NCBI RefSeq assembly: GCF_030272895.1
Contig: NZ_JALRNF010000003.1
Span: 121,986 to 185,985 of the forward strand
DNA from: Pseudomonas sp. BGr12
GTDB taxonomy: Bacteria; Pseudomonadota; Gammaproteobacteria; Pseudomonadales; Pseudomonadaceae
Direction of reading: 5' to 3'
DNA length: 64,000 nucleotides
The notes beneath the pieces were generated by a model, which saw only the letters and a program-made list of their open reading frames with translations, had not been told where the DNA came from and did no database searches. The position numbers and the translations under genes are program-made. Position 1 is the first letter of the stretch. Each line of letters starts with the position of its first letter. Below are positions 51,437 through 60,619 of the stretch, piece after piece.

Positions 51437-51494
51437 AGGCGCCGCCCCCGCGGCGCCTCACGCTCCCTGTAGGAGCGGGCTTGCCCCGCGATAG
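51437..51494 (+). repeat. Hairpin plus single REP between nrdA and nrdB
   Basis: AGGCGCCG and CGGCGCCT form a stem at 51437-51458, then a single REP unit GTAGGAGCGGGCTTGCCCCG lies at 51467-51494. There is no T-run, so this is more likely an RNA-stability or attenuation element in the 227-bp gap than a full terminator. Confidence 0.75.
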
Positions 51495-51654
51495 CGTCGC
51501 CAGCCCCTCCTCCACAGCGCCAGACAAAAAGCGCCGCGAGGAACCACCTCCGGATGCGCTCCAAGATTTGCGTGCACTGCTGTACCCGACGCGAGCACCG
51601 CAACCAAGATCCACCGGCCATACTGATACATGGCCCTCAAGCAGGAGACCCACC

Positions 51655-52902
51655 ATGCTGAGCTGGGACGAATTCGACAAGGACGACGGCGAAGAAGCCG
51701 CCAAAGCCACCACCGCTACCCAAGCTGCCGCCGCAGGCATCGACAAGCTCGACAACGCCGGTGGCGTAGCCGCCCTGGAAGCCCGTGCCGTGACCGCTGC
51801 CGACTCCGACGCAGTGAAGCGCGCCAAGGCGGCCCTGGACGACCTCGACATCGCCGAAGGCCTGGCGGAACTGGAAGGTTCCTCCGCCCGCGTCGCGGTC
51901 GATGAAAAGCGCATGATCAACTGCCGCGCCGACCTCAACCAGCTGGTGCCTTTCAAGTACGACTGGGCCTGGCAGAAGTACCTGGACGGCTGCGCCAACC
52001 ACTGGATGCCGCAAGAGGTCAACATGACCGCGGACATCGCCCTGTGGAAGAGCCCGGAAGGCCTGACCGACGACGAGCGTCGCATCGTCATGCGCAACCT
52101 GGGCTTCTTCTCCACCGCCGACTCCCTGGTTGCCAACAACCTGGCCCTGGCCGTGTACCGCCTGATCACCAACCCCGAGTGCCGCCAGTACATCCTGCGC
52201 CAGGCGTTCGAAGAGGCGATCCACACCCACGCCTACCAGTACTGCATCGAATCGCTGGGCATGGATGAAGGCGAGATCTTCAACATGTACCACGAGATCC
52301 CGTCGGTGGCGAAGAAAGCCGCCTGGGGCCTGCGCTACACCCGCGCGATCTCCGACCCGGAGTTCAACACCGGCACCGTCGAGACCGACAAGGAACTGCT
52401 GCGCAACCTGATCGCCTACTACTGCGTTCTGGAAGGCATCTTCTTCTACTGCGGCTTCACCCAGATCCTGTCCATGGGTCGCCGCAACAAGATGACCGGC
52501 GTTGCCGAGCAGTTCCAGTACATCCTGCGTGACGAGTCCATGCACCTGAACTTCGGTATCGACGTGATCAACCAGATCAAGATCGAAAACCCGCACCTGT
52601 GGGATGCCGAAATGAAGGAAGAGGCCACCCAGATGATCCTGCAAGGGACTCAGCTGGAGATCGAATACGCGCGCGACACCATGCCACGCGGCGTACTGGG
52701 CATGAACGCAGCGATGATGGAGGACTACCTCAAGTTCATCGCCAACCGTCGCCTGTCGCAGATCGGCCTGAAGGAAGAGTACCCGGGGACTACCAACCCG
52801 TTCCCATGGATGAGCGAGATCATGGACTTGAAGAAAGAGAAGAACTTCTTCGAGACCCGTGTTATCGAGTATCAGACTGGCGGGGCGTTGAGCTGGGATT
52901 GA
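51655..52902 (+). CDS. nrdB: Ribonucleoside-diphosphate reductase class Ia, beta subunit NrdB
   Basis: A 415-residue diiron-tyrosyl radical subunit starting [17 protein letters not shown] at ATG 51655, preceded by CAGGAG. An Ala-rich amino-terminal region of about 75 residues comes before the ferritin-like helices. The iron ligands lie in [12 protein letters not shown] (with the radical Tyr in HAY), ENLLAYY-like [20 protein letters not shown], and [34 protein letters not shown] is the carboxy-terminal tail that docks on NrdA. A terminator follows. Confidence 0.97.
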   Translation: MLSWDEFDKDDGEEAAKATTATQAAAAGIDKLDNAGGVAALEARAVTAADSDAVKRAKAALDDLDIAEGLAELEGSSARVAVDEKRMINCRADLNQLVPFKYDWAWQKYLDGCANHWMPQEVNMTADIALWKSPEGLTDDERRIVMRNLGFFSTADSLVANNLALAVYRLITNPECRQYILRQAFEEAIHTHAYQYCIESLGMDEGEIFNMYHEIPSVAKKAAWGLRYTRAISDPEFNTGTVETDKELLRNLIAYYCVLEGIFFYCGFTQILSMGRRNKMTGVAEQFQYILRDESMHLNFGIDVINQIKIENPHLWDAEMKEEATQMILQGTQLEIEYARDTMPRGVLGMNAAMMEDYLKFIANRRLSQIGLKEEYPGTTNPFPWMSEIMDLKKEKNFFETRVIEYQTGGALSWD

Positions 52903-52922
52903 TTCCTCGCTCGAGTTCTGGA

Positions 52923-52950
52923 AAAGGCTGCCGAAAGGCGGCCTTTTTTT
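52923..52950 (+). terminator. Rho-independent terminator of nrdB
   Basis: AAAGGCTGCC and GGCGGCCTTT form a stem with a short GAAA loop, followed by seven Ts, 21 bp after the nrdB stop. Confidence 0.92.
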
Positions 52951-53019
52951 ATGGGGCTTAGGCGGGCAGCTCAAGCACACATTTGGCCACACAGTAACCC
53001 AGCTTTCGCTCACCAAATC

Positions 53020-53038
53020 TGCCAACTGGCAGTACACT
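53020..53038 (+). promoter_or_regulatory. Palindrome TGCCAACTGGCA and -10-like TACACT before the Xre gene
   Basis: TGCCA-AC-TGGCA (53020-53031) is a perfect inverted repeat directly before TACACT (53033-53038), about 33 bp before the antitoxin ATG. Antitoxin-toxin complexes commonly repress their own promoters at such sites. Confidence 0.45.
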
Positions 53039-53070
53039 TATTGCCATCTGTCCAGAGTGGAGCGTCGATC

Positions 53071-53673
53071 ATGTCTGCTACCGCGGAAAACACGGAAGCC
53101 AGGAAACCGCCCAAAAAGCCTGGAAAAGCAAAACCTGCCGATGCCGGATCAGTGATCCGGACGGGCACTGGCGCAGCAGCCCTTCAACTGAACGAAGCCC
53201 CCGCACAAAAAGGCTACGGCACTGCCCGTGTGTCAGCATCGACCGGCACCGGCCTGCCGATCATCGACCTGCTGCTGCCCGACACCGACACCGACGACCG
53301 CATGGAAGTATTCAAGGCCACCCAGAGCGGGTTCCCGCTCAGCTCCGTCGTCCAGTTGGTCGAATCCGTTGAAACCTTCAAGCGGCACAACGTGCTGGCG
53401 AAGATCGTCGGCCTGTCGGAGCGCACCCTCGCCCGCCGGATGAAGAACAAGGATGAAGCCCTGAGCCCTGAGCAAAGTGCCAGGGCGCTGTATTACGCCG
53501 AGGTGCTGGAGAAAGCGCAGGAGGTGTTCGGCACCCGGGCGCTTGCCGAAGAGTGGATGACCCGGCCGGCCCTCGGGCTGGATGGCGAGGCGCCCATCGA
53601 CCTGCTGTCCAACCCGGTCGGCTACGAGCTGGTCAGCGACTTCCTGAATCGGCTGGACTACGGGGTCTACTGA
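53071..53673 (+). CDS. Xre-family antitoxin of a RES-Xre pair
   Basis: A 200-residue protein. Residues 1-65 are low-complexity and Lys/Pro/Ala-rich (PPKKPGKAKPA). The rest contains the Xre/MbcA/ParS helices: FPLSSVVQLVESVETFKRHNVLAKIVGLSERTLARRMKN, and the carboxy-terminal toxin-binding DUF2384 block ALYYAEVLEKAQEVFGTRALAEEWMTRPALGLDGEAPIDLLSNPVG. ATG 53071 follows GTGGAG. The stop overlaps the toxin start by one base. The long amino-terminal tail is unusual for this antitoxin family. Confidence 0.88.
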   Translation: MSATAENTEARKPPKKPGKAKPADAGSVIRTGTGAAALQLNEAPAQKGYGTARVSASTGTGLPIIDLLLPDTDTDDRMEVFKATQSGFPLSSVVQLVESVETFKRHNVLAKIVGLSERTLARRMKNKDEALSPEQSARALYYAEVLEKAQEVFGTRALAEEWMTRPALGLDGEAPIDLLSNPVGYELVSDFLNRLDYGVY

Positions 53674-54170
53674 TGGTGACGGACCCTTTGGCCCATGAGC
53701 TTCATTTCTGGCGTCTGGATCATGCCAGGCACGCCGCTTCGTGGAATAGCGGCATTGGCGCCGAGACCTGTGGCGGGCGCTGGAATCCCAAGGGCTTCCA
53801 GGTGGTCTATGCCAGCCTTGATTCGGCCACGGCGATTCTTGAAGTGGCCGTGCATAAGGGCTTCCAGGCACTCGATTGCGTTGCCCACACGCTGACGGCG
53901 GCACGGGTGCTGGATACCGCCAAGGTGCACAAGGTCGAACGCAAGGATGTACCCAACCTGAACTGGCTGAGGCCGGGCACGCCCAGTCGCAGCCAGCAGG
54001 CCTTTGGTGCCCGTCTGCTGGAACAGCACCCTTTCGTGCTGATCCCTTCCTGTGTGTCACCCCATAGCTGGAATCTGTTGATGAACCCGAAGCTGGCTTC
54101 GGGTCTCTATGATTTGGTGCTGCAGGAGCCGTTCGCACTGGATGGGCGGCTGAATCCCCCGCTGCAATAA
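53673..54170 (+). CDS. RES-domain toxin (NAD+-degrading family)
   Basis: A 165-residue RES domain. Known active-site features are in place: Arg in FWRLDHARH, the GGRWNPKGFQVVYAS segment (Arg and Tyr), Glu in AILEVAVH, and Ser/Asn near PHSWNLLMNP. RES toxins such as MbcT and the P. putida RES-Xre toxin break down NAD+ when the Xre partner is lost. ATG overlaps the antitoxin stop (TGATG), giving the usual antitoxin-first order. Confidence 0.9.
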   Translation: MVTDPLAHELHFWRLDHARHAASWNSGIGAETCGGRWNPKGFQVVYASLDSATAILEVAVHKGFQALDCVAHTLTAARVLDTAKVHKVERKDVPNLNWLRPGTPSRSQQAFGARLLEQHPFVLIPSCVSPHSWNLLMNPKLASGLYDLVLQEPFALDGRLNPPLQ

Positions 54171-54232
54171 GGCGTCATGTCGATACCTGCCCCTGCTGGG
54201 CAGCGGACTTGAAGAGATGCCGACTTGACCCA

Positions 54233-54251
54233 CAAATGATAATTATTACTA
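54233..54251 (+). promoter_or_regulatory. Fur box upstream of phuT
   Basis: ACAAATGATAATTATTACT agrees with 13 of 19 positions of the consensus GATAATGATAATCATTATC, including an unbroken ATGATAAT core. It sits about 110 bp before the phuT start in an otherwise AT-poor region, so the haem operon is probably iron-repressed. Confidence 0.8.
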
Positions 54252-54357
54252 TGTGAGTTGATATAAACAAACGACGCTGCATGAAACGCCTCCCCCGCTC
54301 ACGGTGCGTGCCGGAGCGGGAAGACTGGCGTGCCCTGGCCGTTCAAGGAGGCAATTG

Positions 54358-55245
54358 ATGCGAATGAAAGCCCTGCTGGCCTGTGCCGGCATGCTCCTGG
54401 GCCAGGTGGCCAACGCCGCCGAGGTCCTGCCCCAGCGCTGGGTCAGTGCCGGCGGCTCGCTCAGTGAATGGGTGGTTGCCCTGGGTGGTGAAAGCAAGCT
54501 GGTGGGTGTCGACAGCACCAGCCAGTACCCGCGTTCGCTGCAAAAATTGCCCGGCATCGGTTATCAGCGTCAGCTGGCCGCCGAAGGCATTCTGGCCCTG
54601 AAACCGGACCTCCTGGTCGGCAGCAACGAAATGGGACCACCGCCGGTGCTGGAGCAACTCAAGGCTGCCGGCGTACGGGTGCAGGTGCTGCCGGCCAAGG
54701 CCGATATGCCGACGCTACAGCACAACCTGACGGAACTTGGCGAATTGCTCGGCAAGCAGGCTGAAGCCAAGGCCTTGATCGTCGGCTACGAGCAGCGCCT
54801 GCAAGACCAGGCCAGGCGGGTCAAGCAAGCACAACAGCAACAGCCGGCGCCGCGAGTAATGATGTTGCTCAGCCATTCCGGCGGCAACCTGCAGGTGGCT
54901 GGCAAGGACACTCTGGCCGCCTGGATGATCCAACAAGCTGGCGGCCAGAGCCTGGGTGGGCACAATGGCTACAAGCCGGTCTCCAATGAGTCGCTGTTGG
55001 CCCTGAATCCACAGGTGATCATTTTCGCCAGTAGCCGCCTGCAAGGTGATGCCGCACGGGCGACGCTGCTGGAGCAGAACCCGGTCATTGCCCAGACCCC
55101 GGCCGGTCGCGACGGTCGCGTAGTGGTCATCGACCCGACCCTGCTGGTAGGCGGCCTGGGGCCACGCCTGCCTGATGCGCTGGCCGCGCTCACCACGGCC
55201 TTCTACCCGGACAGCAAGGCGTTGAGCGCCGGGGCCGGGCAATGA
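54358..55245 (+). CDS. phuT: Periplasmic haem-binding protein of a haem ABC transporter
   Basis: A 295-residue cluster-A substrate-binding protein with a signal peptide (residues 1-19, QVANA-AE). The body contains RWVSAGGSLSEWVVALGG, GIGYQRQLAAEGILALKPDLLVG, and a haem-contact region near HSGGNLQVAGKDT, typical of PhuT/HmuT. AAGGAGG precedes ATG 54358 (MRMKALL). The stop overlaps the permease start by 4 bp (ATGA). Iron control is expected from the upstream Fur box. Confidence 0.92.
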   Translation: MRMKALLACAGMLLGQVANAAEVLPQRWVSAGGSLSEWVVALGGESKLVGVDSTSQYPRSLQKLPGIGYQRQLAAEGILALKPDLLVGSNEMGPPPVLEQLKAAGVRVQVLPAKADMPTLQHNLTELGELLGKQAEAKALIVGYEQRLQDQARRVKQAQQQQPAPRVMMLLSHSGGNLQVAGKDTLAAWMIQQAGGQSLGGHNGYKPVSNESLLALNPQVIIFASSRLQGDAARATLLEQNPVIAQTPAGRDGRVVVIDPTLLVGGLGPRLPDALAALTTAFYPDSKALSAGAGQ

Positions 55246-56279
55246 CGACGATTGTCCAGCCGCGTCCGATGCTGTTCACCCTGACACTGTTGCTGCTGGT
55301 GGTGATCTGGCTGTCCCTGGCCCTGGGGCCGGTCAGCCTGCCCCTGAGTGAAACCCTGCTGGCCGGGCTGCGCATGCTCGGCCTGTCGGTGGACGGTGAT
55401 GCCACGCAACAGGCGGAACTGATCCTGAGCCAGATTCGCCTGCCACGAACCTTGCTCGGCATCGCCGTAGGCGCCGTCCTGGCCTTGTCCGGCGTGGCCA
55501 TGCAGGGGTTGTTCCGCAACCCGCTAGCTGATCCCGGCCTGGTCGGTGTGTCGGGCGGTGCGGCGCTGGGTGCCGCCATCGCCATCGTCGGCGGCAGCAT
55601 GCTGGGCGGTTTACCCCCAGCCATCGAGCCCTATGTGCTGTCGCTGTGCGCCTTCGTTGGCGGCCTGCTGGTCACCGCCGTGGTCTATCGCTTCGGTCGC
55701 AGCAACGGGCAGACCAATGTCGCCACCATGCTCCTGGCCGGGGTGGCGTTGACGGCCATGTCCGGTGCCGGCGTCGGCCTGTTCACCTACCTGGCCGATG
55801 ATGCAACCTTGCGCAGCCTTACCTTCTGGAACCTGGGCAGCCTCAATGGCGCCAGTTACCAGCGCCTGTGGCCGTTGTTGATCGTAGTGGTCGGGGTCGC
55901 CCTGTGGTTGCCGCGCCGTGCCTCGGCGCTCAACGCGATGCTGCTGGGGGAGTCGGAGGCCCGGCACCTGGGGTTCGATGTCGAGCGGATCAAGCTGGAG
56001 CTGGTGCTGTGCACGGCCCTGGGAGTCGGTGCGGCCGTCGCGGCTGCCGGTCTGATCGGCTTCATCGGCCTGGTGGTGCCGCACCTGATGCGCTTGCTGG
56101 TCGGCCCGGATCACCGGGTGTTGCTGCCGGCTTCGCTGCTGGCGGGCGCGGGCCTGTTGCTGTTGGCCGACCTGATCGCCCGCCTGCTGCTGGCCCCGGC
56201 CGAACTGCCGATCGGGATTGTCACGGCACTGATCGGCGCGCCCTTCTTCCTCTTCTTGCTGGTGCGGGGACGCTCCTGA
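55242..56279 (+). CDS. phuU: Haem ABC transporter permease
   Basis: A 345-residue inner-membrane permease of the FecCD/BtuC family with about ten spans. Diagnostic segments are [48 protein letters not shown] and [31 protein letters not shown], the latter including the coupling helix for the ATPase. Overlaps phuT and phuV (TGATG). Equivalent to HmuU. Confidence 0.93.
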   Translation: MTTIVQPRPMLFTLTLLLLVVIWLSLALGPVSLPLSETLLAGLRMLGLSVDGDATQQAELILSQIRLPRTLLGIAVGAVLALSGVAMQGLFRNPLADPGLVGVSGGAALGAAIAIVGGSMLGGLPPAIEPYVLSLCAFVGGLLVTAVVYRFGRSNGQTNVATMLLAGVALTAMSGAGVGLFTYLADDATLRSLTFWNLGSLNGASYQRLWPLLIVVVGVALWLPRRASALNAMLLGESEARHLGFDVERIKLELVLCTALGVGAAVAAAGLIGFIGLVVPHLMRLLVGPDHRVLLPASLLAGAGLLLLADLIARLLLAPAELPIGIVTALIGAPFFLFLLVRGRS

Positions 56280-57046
56280 TGCTACGGGCAAACAATCTGT
56301 GGGTACGGCGCGGTCACCGCACCGTGCTGGCAAACATCGACCTCCAACTGAACCCCGGGGAAGTGCTCGGCGTGCTGGGACCCAACGGCGCCGGCAAGAG
56401 CACCCTGCTCGCGACCTTGTGCGCCGAGTTGCCGAGCTGCGAAGGTAGCGTCAGCCTGGATGATCGCCCACTCGCCGACTGGCCAGGCCAGGAGCGGGCC
56501 AGGCGCCTGGCAGTGTTGCCGCAAAGCTCCAGCCTGAACTTCGGGTTTTCGGTCAATGAGGTGGTCGGCATGGGCCGCCTGCCCCATGCCACCGGCCGCG
56601 TGCGCGACGCCGAGATCGTCGGCGAGGCCCTCAGCGCCGCCGATGCCCTGCACCTGGCCGGACGCAGCTACCTGGCCCTGTCCGGCGGTGAGCGGCAACG
56701 CGTGCACCTGGCGCGGGTGCTGGCCCAGCTCTGGCCCGGTGCCGAGGGGCAGGTCCTGCTGCTCGACGAACCGACCTCGATGCTCGACCCCTTGCACCAG
56801 CACACCATCCTGCAAGCGGTGCGCGATTTCGCCGAACGCGGCGCGGCGGTGCTGGTGATCCTGCATGACCTCAACCTGGCCGCACGTTACTGCGACCGGT
56901 TGCTGTTGCTGCAAGAAGGCCTTCCCCACGCCTTCGGCCCACCGGCCGAAGTGCTCACCGCCGAAGCCCTGGCTGCGGTCTACGGGTTGCAAGTGCTTAT
57001 CCAGCAGCACCCGGAGCGCGGCCATCCCTTGATTATTGCGCGCTGA
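56279..57046 (+). CDS. phuV: Haem ABC transporter ATP-binding protein
   Basis: A 255-residue ATPase. Walker [10 protein letters not shown] near residues 34-42, Q-loop [12 protein letters not shown], signature [18 protein letters not shown], Walker [13 protein letters not shown], and switch His in [11 protein letters not shown]. Matches HmuV/PhuV. The ATG shares a base with the permease stop, completing a tight ABC operon. Confidence 0.94.
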   Translation: MLRANNLWVRRGHRTVLANIDLQLNPGEVLGVLGPNGAGKSTLLATLCAELPSCEGSVSLDDRPLADWPGQERARRLAVLPQSSSLNFGFSVNEVVGMGRLPHATGRVRDAEIVGEALSAADALHLAGRSYLALSGGERQRVHLARVLAQLWPGAEGQVLLLDEPTSMLDPLHQHTILQAVRDFAERGAAVLVILHDLNLAARYCDRLLLLQEGLPHAFGPPAEVLTAEALAAVYGLQVLIQQHPERGHPLIIAR

Positions 57047-57101
57047 TACCTGCCTTTCGTTCTCCCCTCCCCGAGGGGCAACTGATGACCAAGGACAACC
57101 G

Positions 57102-57986
57102 ATGCGTCTTCTGCTGCTTTGTCTGCTCAGCCTGCTGGCGGCCTGCCAGGCCCCTTCGGTGCAACCGCCACCGGCAGCGATTGCTCCGCAAGGTCGCGAC
57201 CATGTCGATCTTGGGGTCATCCGCGAACTCGCCACCGGGCGTACCCTCACCCCGCAGCAACTGGTAGAACGCCTGGCCGCCGCGCCGCGGGTACTGGTGG
57301 GCGAGCAGCACGACAACCCGGACCACCATGCCGTGCAACTGTGGCTGATGCGCCAACTGGCAGCGCAACGTCCGCAAGGTAGCCTGCTGATGGAAATGCT
57401 CAACCCGGACCAACAATCCGGGGTCGATGCCGCGCAGGCGGCCTCCCGCGCAGGCCAGACTCCGGACGACCTGTTCAAGGCCCTCGCCTGGCAGGCCAAC
57501 TGGGACTGGAGCCTGTATGGCGCCCTGGTCAGCTATGCGGTGCGCCAACCCTATCCGTTGCTGGCCGCCAACCTGGACCGCGCGCAGATCATGCAGATCT
57601 ACAAGCAGCGCCCAGTGCTCGAAGGCAAGGCGTCCACCACCGGCCAGGTGCAAAGCACACTGCTGGATGATATTCGCCAGTCCCATTGCGGTTTGTTGCC
57701 CGAAACACAGATGCCGGCGATGCTGGCGGTACAGCAGCAACGGGATCGACGCATGGCCGAACGTCTGCTTTCCGCGCCGACGCCAGCGTTACTGCTGGCC
57801 GGAGCGTTCCATGTGCGCAAGGACCTGGGCGTTCCCCTGCACCTGGCCGACCTGGGTGCGCCGCAAGGCAGCCTGGTACTGATCCTGGCCGAAGTGGGGA
57901 AAACCGTGTCCCGGGAAAGTGCTGATTTTGTCTGGTACACCGCCGCCCAACCCGAGCAGGACCACTGCGCGACACTGCGCCGCTGA
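57102..57986 (+). CDS. phuW: ChaN/PhuW-family haem-associated lipoprotein
   Basis: A 294-residue lipoprotein with lipobox LAAC (Cys near 15). The ChaN domain has VLVGEQHDNPDHHAVQLWLM with the His/Glu ligands, LLMEMLNPDQQSG, and AGAFHVRKDLGVPLHL near the end. ChaN binds haem dimers, and PhuW follows phuTUV in P. aeruginosa. It starts 56 bp after phuV, close enough for the same transcript. Exact role is not known. Confidence 0.87.
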   Translation: MRLLLLCLLSLLAACQAPSVQPPPAAIAPQGRDHVDLGVIRELATGRTLTPQQLVERLAAAPRVLVGEQHDNPDHHAVQLWLMRQLAAQRPQGSLLMEMLNPDQQSGVDAAQAASRAGQTPDDLFKALAWQANWDWSLYGALVSYAVRQPYPLLAANLDRAQIMQIYKQRPVLEGKASTTGQVQSTLLDDIRQSHCGLLPETQMPAMLAVQQQRDRRMAERLLSAPTPALLLAGAFHVRKDLGVPLHLADLGAPQGSLVLILAEVGKTVSRESADFVWYTAAQPEQDHCATLRR

Positions 57987-58079
57987 ACACATGTATTGGC
58001 ACGGGTAACACAGCCACCGCCAACCTATGCGAAAATACCCGCGCTTTGTTCATATGTGTGGAGATGTACAGTTTTGGTA

Positions 58080-58376
58080 ATGCACTACTCAACGAGCAGC
58101 GACGCGGTCGCTTGCGGTCGCACGGGCAACAACCTCAGCAGCACGTCCCAGGCCGACCAGGTCGATTGCAAGTCGTGCCAGCGCTCGCTGGTCAAGGCCG
58201 AAGCCGCCCCCGTCAAGAAAGCCACCCCGTCGCTGGCAGAGCTGCGCAAACAGCGCCAGGCCAGCCAGGCAAAAGCCGCTGCGTTCTGCTTCAAGGCTAA
58301 CTGGCGCATGCGCCTGAGCGCTCAGCCAGAGCGCTGCCGCCTGCCACGTGGCATAGCGCCTCAGGCGTTCGTTTAA
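58080..58376 (+). CDS. Small hypothetical protein with a CxxC pair
   Basis: A 98-residue soluble protein. The first half, around AVACGRTG and DCKSCQRSLVKAE, looks like a small zinc-binding unit (C-x19-C-x2-C); the second half is Lys/Arg/Ala-rich and may bind nucleic acid. ATG 58080 is the best start, although the ribosome binding site is weak (GGAG lies too far upstream). A strong hairpin follows the stop. I do not recognise the family. Confidence 0.6.
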   Translation: MHYSTSSDAVACGRTGNNLSSTSQADQVDCKSCQRSLVKAEAAPVKKATPSLAELRKQRQASQAKAAAFCFKANWRMRLSAQPERCRLPRGIAPQAFV

Positions 58377-58383
58377 GAGCCGG

Positions 58384-58410
58384 CGCGGGAGCCTGGGCAA
58401 GGCTCCCGCG
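58384..58410. terminator. 10-bp perfect hairpin between convergent genes
   Basis: CGCGGGAGCC pairs with GGCTCCCGCG with a 7-nt loop, between the stops of the 58080 gene and the convergent asparaginase gene. It could end both transcripts, though T-runs are absent. Confidence 0.7.
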
Positions 58411-58414
58411 GGGT

Positions 58415-59416
58415 TCATCCCTGTGCATTCTGAGCAGCCAAGCGCTGCCCCAAGATTCCTTCCATGCCACAGCCGAGCAGCACCCACAGCAGCAGCCTGC
58501 ATTTGCGTGGACACAGAAACCCCGCCATCAATGCGCCCTTGCGCTGCAAATCCATCTCGCCCCCGTTGAAACCATAGGAACACGTTGCTGTAGATCCGGC
58601 CCCGGTGCGAGAGGCAACGATGACCGGCATCCAACTGGCGATCTGGCCGACACAACGCGCCCATTCCCGGGAAACGTGCCCGGCACCAAATCCTGCAATC
58701 ACCAGGCCCTCATACCCCAGGCCGGTCACTTCATCCAGTAACTGAATATCCGCTGCCAGGCTGGCCTCGAGCAGGGCCACACGATGATCAAGCCGTTGTG
58801 GTACCGGTAGTGGGCTGCGTGACTTTGGCAACTTCAGATAGCGCACATGCCCTTCTACCAGAAGGCCCTCAGGGCCGAAATACGAGGACGTGAAAGCATC
58901 CATTGCCAGGCTGTCGACCTTGCGCACATGTTCGGCGGCATGCACCTGATCATTGATCACCACCAACACGCCCCGCCCCCGACTTTCAGCAGCCAGTGCC
59001 ACCTGGATTGCGGCCTGCAGATTGGCCGGTCCATCCGCACCGGGTTGACCGGGTGAGCGCATGGCCCCAGTGAGCACCAGCGGCACCTCGTACGGCCAGA
59101 GCAGGTCGAGAAAGTAGGCCACCTCTTCCAGTGTGTCGGTACCCTGGCTCAATACGACACCTTGAGCACCCTGTTCAACCTGGAGCCTGGCCCACTGCAG
59201 CACTTCGATCAGCTGGATGAAGGTCAATGACGCACTTGGCAGCATTTGCAAGGTTTCAGCAGTAACCTGGGCCAGCTCCCCAAGTGCCAATCCCTCCAAA
59301 AGTGCGTCACCCTTCATACTGGGCATCACCCCCTGCCCCGATGCCTTGGCTTGCATGCTGACGGTGCCACCCAATGCACCGAACGCGATACGGGGACGCT
59401 TCAACGCATCGTTCAT
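58415..59416 (-). CDS. Asparaginase-family amidohydrolase
   Basis: A 333-residue asparaginase/glutaminase-family enzyme. The first catalytic Thr is in AFGALGGTVSM (T18), the second motif SQGTDTLEEVAYFL carries the other Thr and Asp, and AMRSPGQPGADGPANL is conserved. There is no signal peptide, so it is cytoplasmic. Near the end, CPRKCRLLLWVLLGCGM is hydrophobic. It overlaps the upstream membrane-protein gene by 4 bp (ATGA) and is the last gene of the flavoenzyme-nitrilase group, so its substrate may be an amide other than asparagine. Confidence 0.85.
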   Translation of the reverse strand: MNDALKRPRIAFGALGGTVSMQAKASGQGVMPSMKGDALLEGLALGELAQVTAETLQMLPSASLTFIQLIEVLQWARLQVEQGAQGVVLSQGTDTLEEVAYFLDLLWPYEVPLVLTGAMRSPGQPGADGPANLQAAIQVALAAESRGRGVLVVINDQVHAAEHVRKVDSLAMDAFTSSYFGPEGLLVEGHVRYLKLPKSRSPLPVPQRLDHRVALLEASLAADIQLLDEVTGLGYEGLVIAGFGAGHVSREWARCVGQIASWMPVIVASRTGAGSTATCSYGFNGGEMDLQRKGALMAGFLCPRKCRLLLWVLLGCGMEGILGQRLAAQNAQG

Positions 59417-60609
59417 GGCATCACCCCTGTAACCAGGCGAACAAAAGGGAGGATGGCCAGGGTGCAAATCGCCATAGACAGCACGTTTGCGATGTAGCCG
59501 TGCACATAATCGGGAAGACGACGGCTGATAGCGTGGGCCAGGGGCGGCGCCGTCAATGCACCCAGCGCAGCGCTGAGCACGATGACCTGCCAACTGCCGC
59601 CCAGAGTCAGGACAGCAGCGGGCACAACGGAAACGATTGGAATGTAGGTGGGGTACCAGCCCAGTCGCCGCCATTGAGGGCGCCACAACAACACGCCGAT
59701 GAACGAAGCCAATGCCTGCCCTGCGATGATCTCCAGGACCAGCTGCGATCCGTAGGCGGGACCACCCGGTGAAATGAAATACGCCAGCATTACGCCCAGC
59801 AACAGGCCAAGACTCGCCAGTTCGTTGCCAAAAAATGGCGCTTCTGTGAAATCCGCCAATACCCGACGAAGTATCCAAACCACACCATAATCGGGCTTGG
59901 CTGATGGCACCGCAACCGACGGCCGTGCATCGACCTGAGGGGTTGAACGTACAAGCCATGGCATCCGGCGACATAGAAGGAAGGCCAGAAAACTGGCGAT
60001 TGCCATGCCACCGACGTTGCCAATCACCACCGGCAACTGCAGCGGATAACACAGGAAGTTAACCAGAAGCAGGCTTGCCGGGGTCACCAGCAAAGCGCCC
60101 AGCAGCGCACCGTTCAGAGCGACTTTCCAGCCGGCGCCGAACAACAGCACCATCGCCGCTGGCAGCGAGACGAATGCTACGAAGGTGGGTTGCCAGGTAC
60201 CACTGCTCAAGGTCCAGCCCCACAGAACATGACTCAGCGCCAATCCAAGCAATGAACTGCTGACCAGCCAAGGCCACAAGCCCGTTCCATAGCAGATGGC
60301 GAATCCCTGCCAGCGCTTGCCGTGGCGGTTGGCCCAGTGAGCCAGTGCCGCACCCGCCAGCAAGCCAAGCGCTGGCAGCTCATGCTTGTAAAACGCGACT
60401 TCACTGATATCACCCACAATCCAGCGCAGGCGAGCCAGCGGCTCATCGAGATTGCCGACCATGTGCGAGTAGTCGGGCCACAGTTCCAACCAGCTGCCGG
60501 CACGACCGCTGATGATTTCAATACCCACAGCGATAAGTGCGGATAACACCAGGCACATCAGCAGCAAGGGAACAAAGTAGCTTCGAGATAACGTGATCGA
60601 TTTGTCCAT
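59413..60609 (-). CDS. Polytopic membrane protein of two homologous halves, no recognised family
   Basis: A 398-residue inner-membrane protein with about ten to twelve hydrophobic segments. The halves repeat each other: residues 61-91 (RWIVGDISEVAFYKHELPALGLL) match 247-278 (LRRVLADFTEAPFFGNELASLGLL), and 141-212 (PTFVAFVSLPAAMVL) match 320-390 (PTYIPIVSVVPAAVL). Such internal duplication is typical of transporters. It starts MDKSITLSRSYF at ATG 60609, 10 bp after the nitrilase stop. I know no named family; a carrier for the amine or amide made by the neighbouring enzymes is inference. Confidence 0.75.
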   Translation of the reverse strand: MDKSITLSRSYFVPLLLMCLVLSALIAVGIEIISGRAGSWLELWPDYSHMVGNLDEPLARLRWIVGDISEVAFYKHELPALGLLAGAALAHWANRHGKRWQGFAICYGTGLWPWLVSSSLLGLALSHVLWGWTLSSGTWQPTFVAFVSLPAAMVLLFGAGWKVALNGALLGALLVTPASLLLVNFLCYPLQLPVVIGNVGGMAIASFLAFLLCRRMPWLVRSTPQVDARPSVAVPSAKPDYGVVWILRRVLADFTEAPFFGNELASLGLLLGVMLAYFISPGGPAYGSQLVLEIIAGQALASFIGVLLWRPQWRRLGWYPTYIPIVSVVPAAVLTLGGSWQVIVLSAALGALTAPPLAHAISRRLPDYVHGYIANVLSMAICTLAILPFVRLVTGVMP

Positions 60610-60619
60610 CCCGGCTTCC

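Noticed and set aside
58415..59416. Periplasmic type II asparaginase
   Set aside because: No signal peptide precedes MNDALKRPRI, and the longer upstream frame overlaps the membrane protein gene without giving one.
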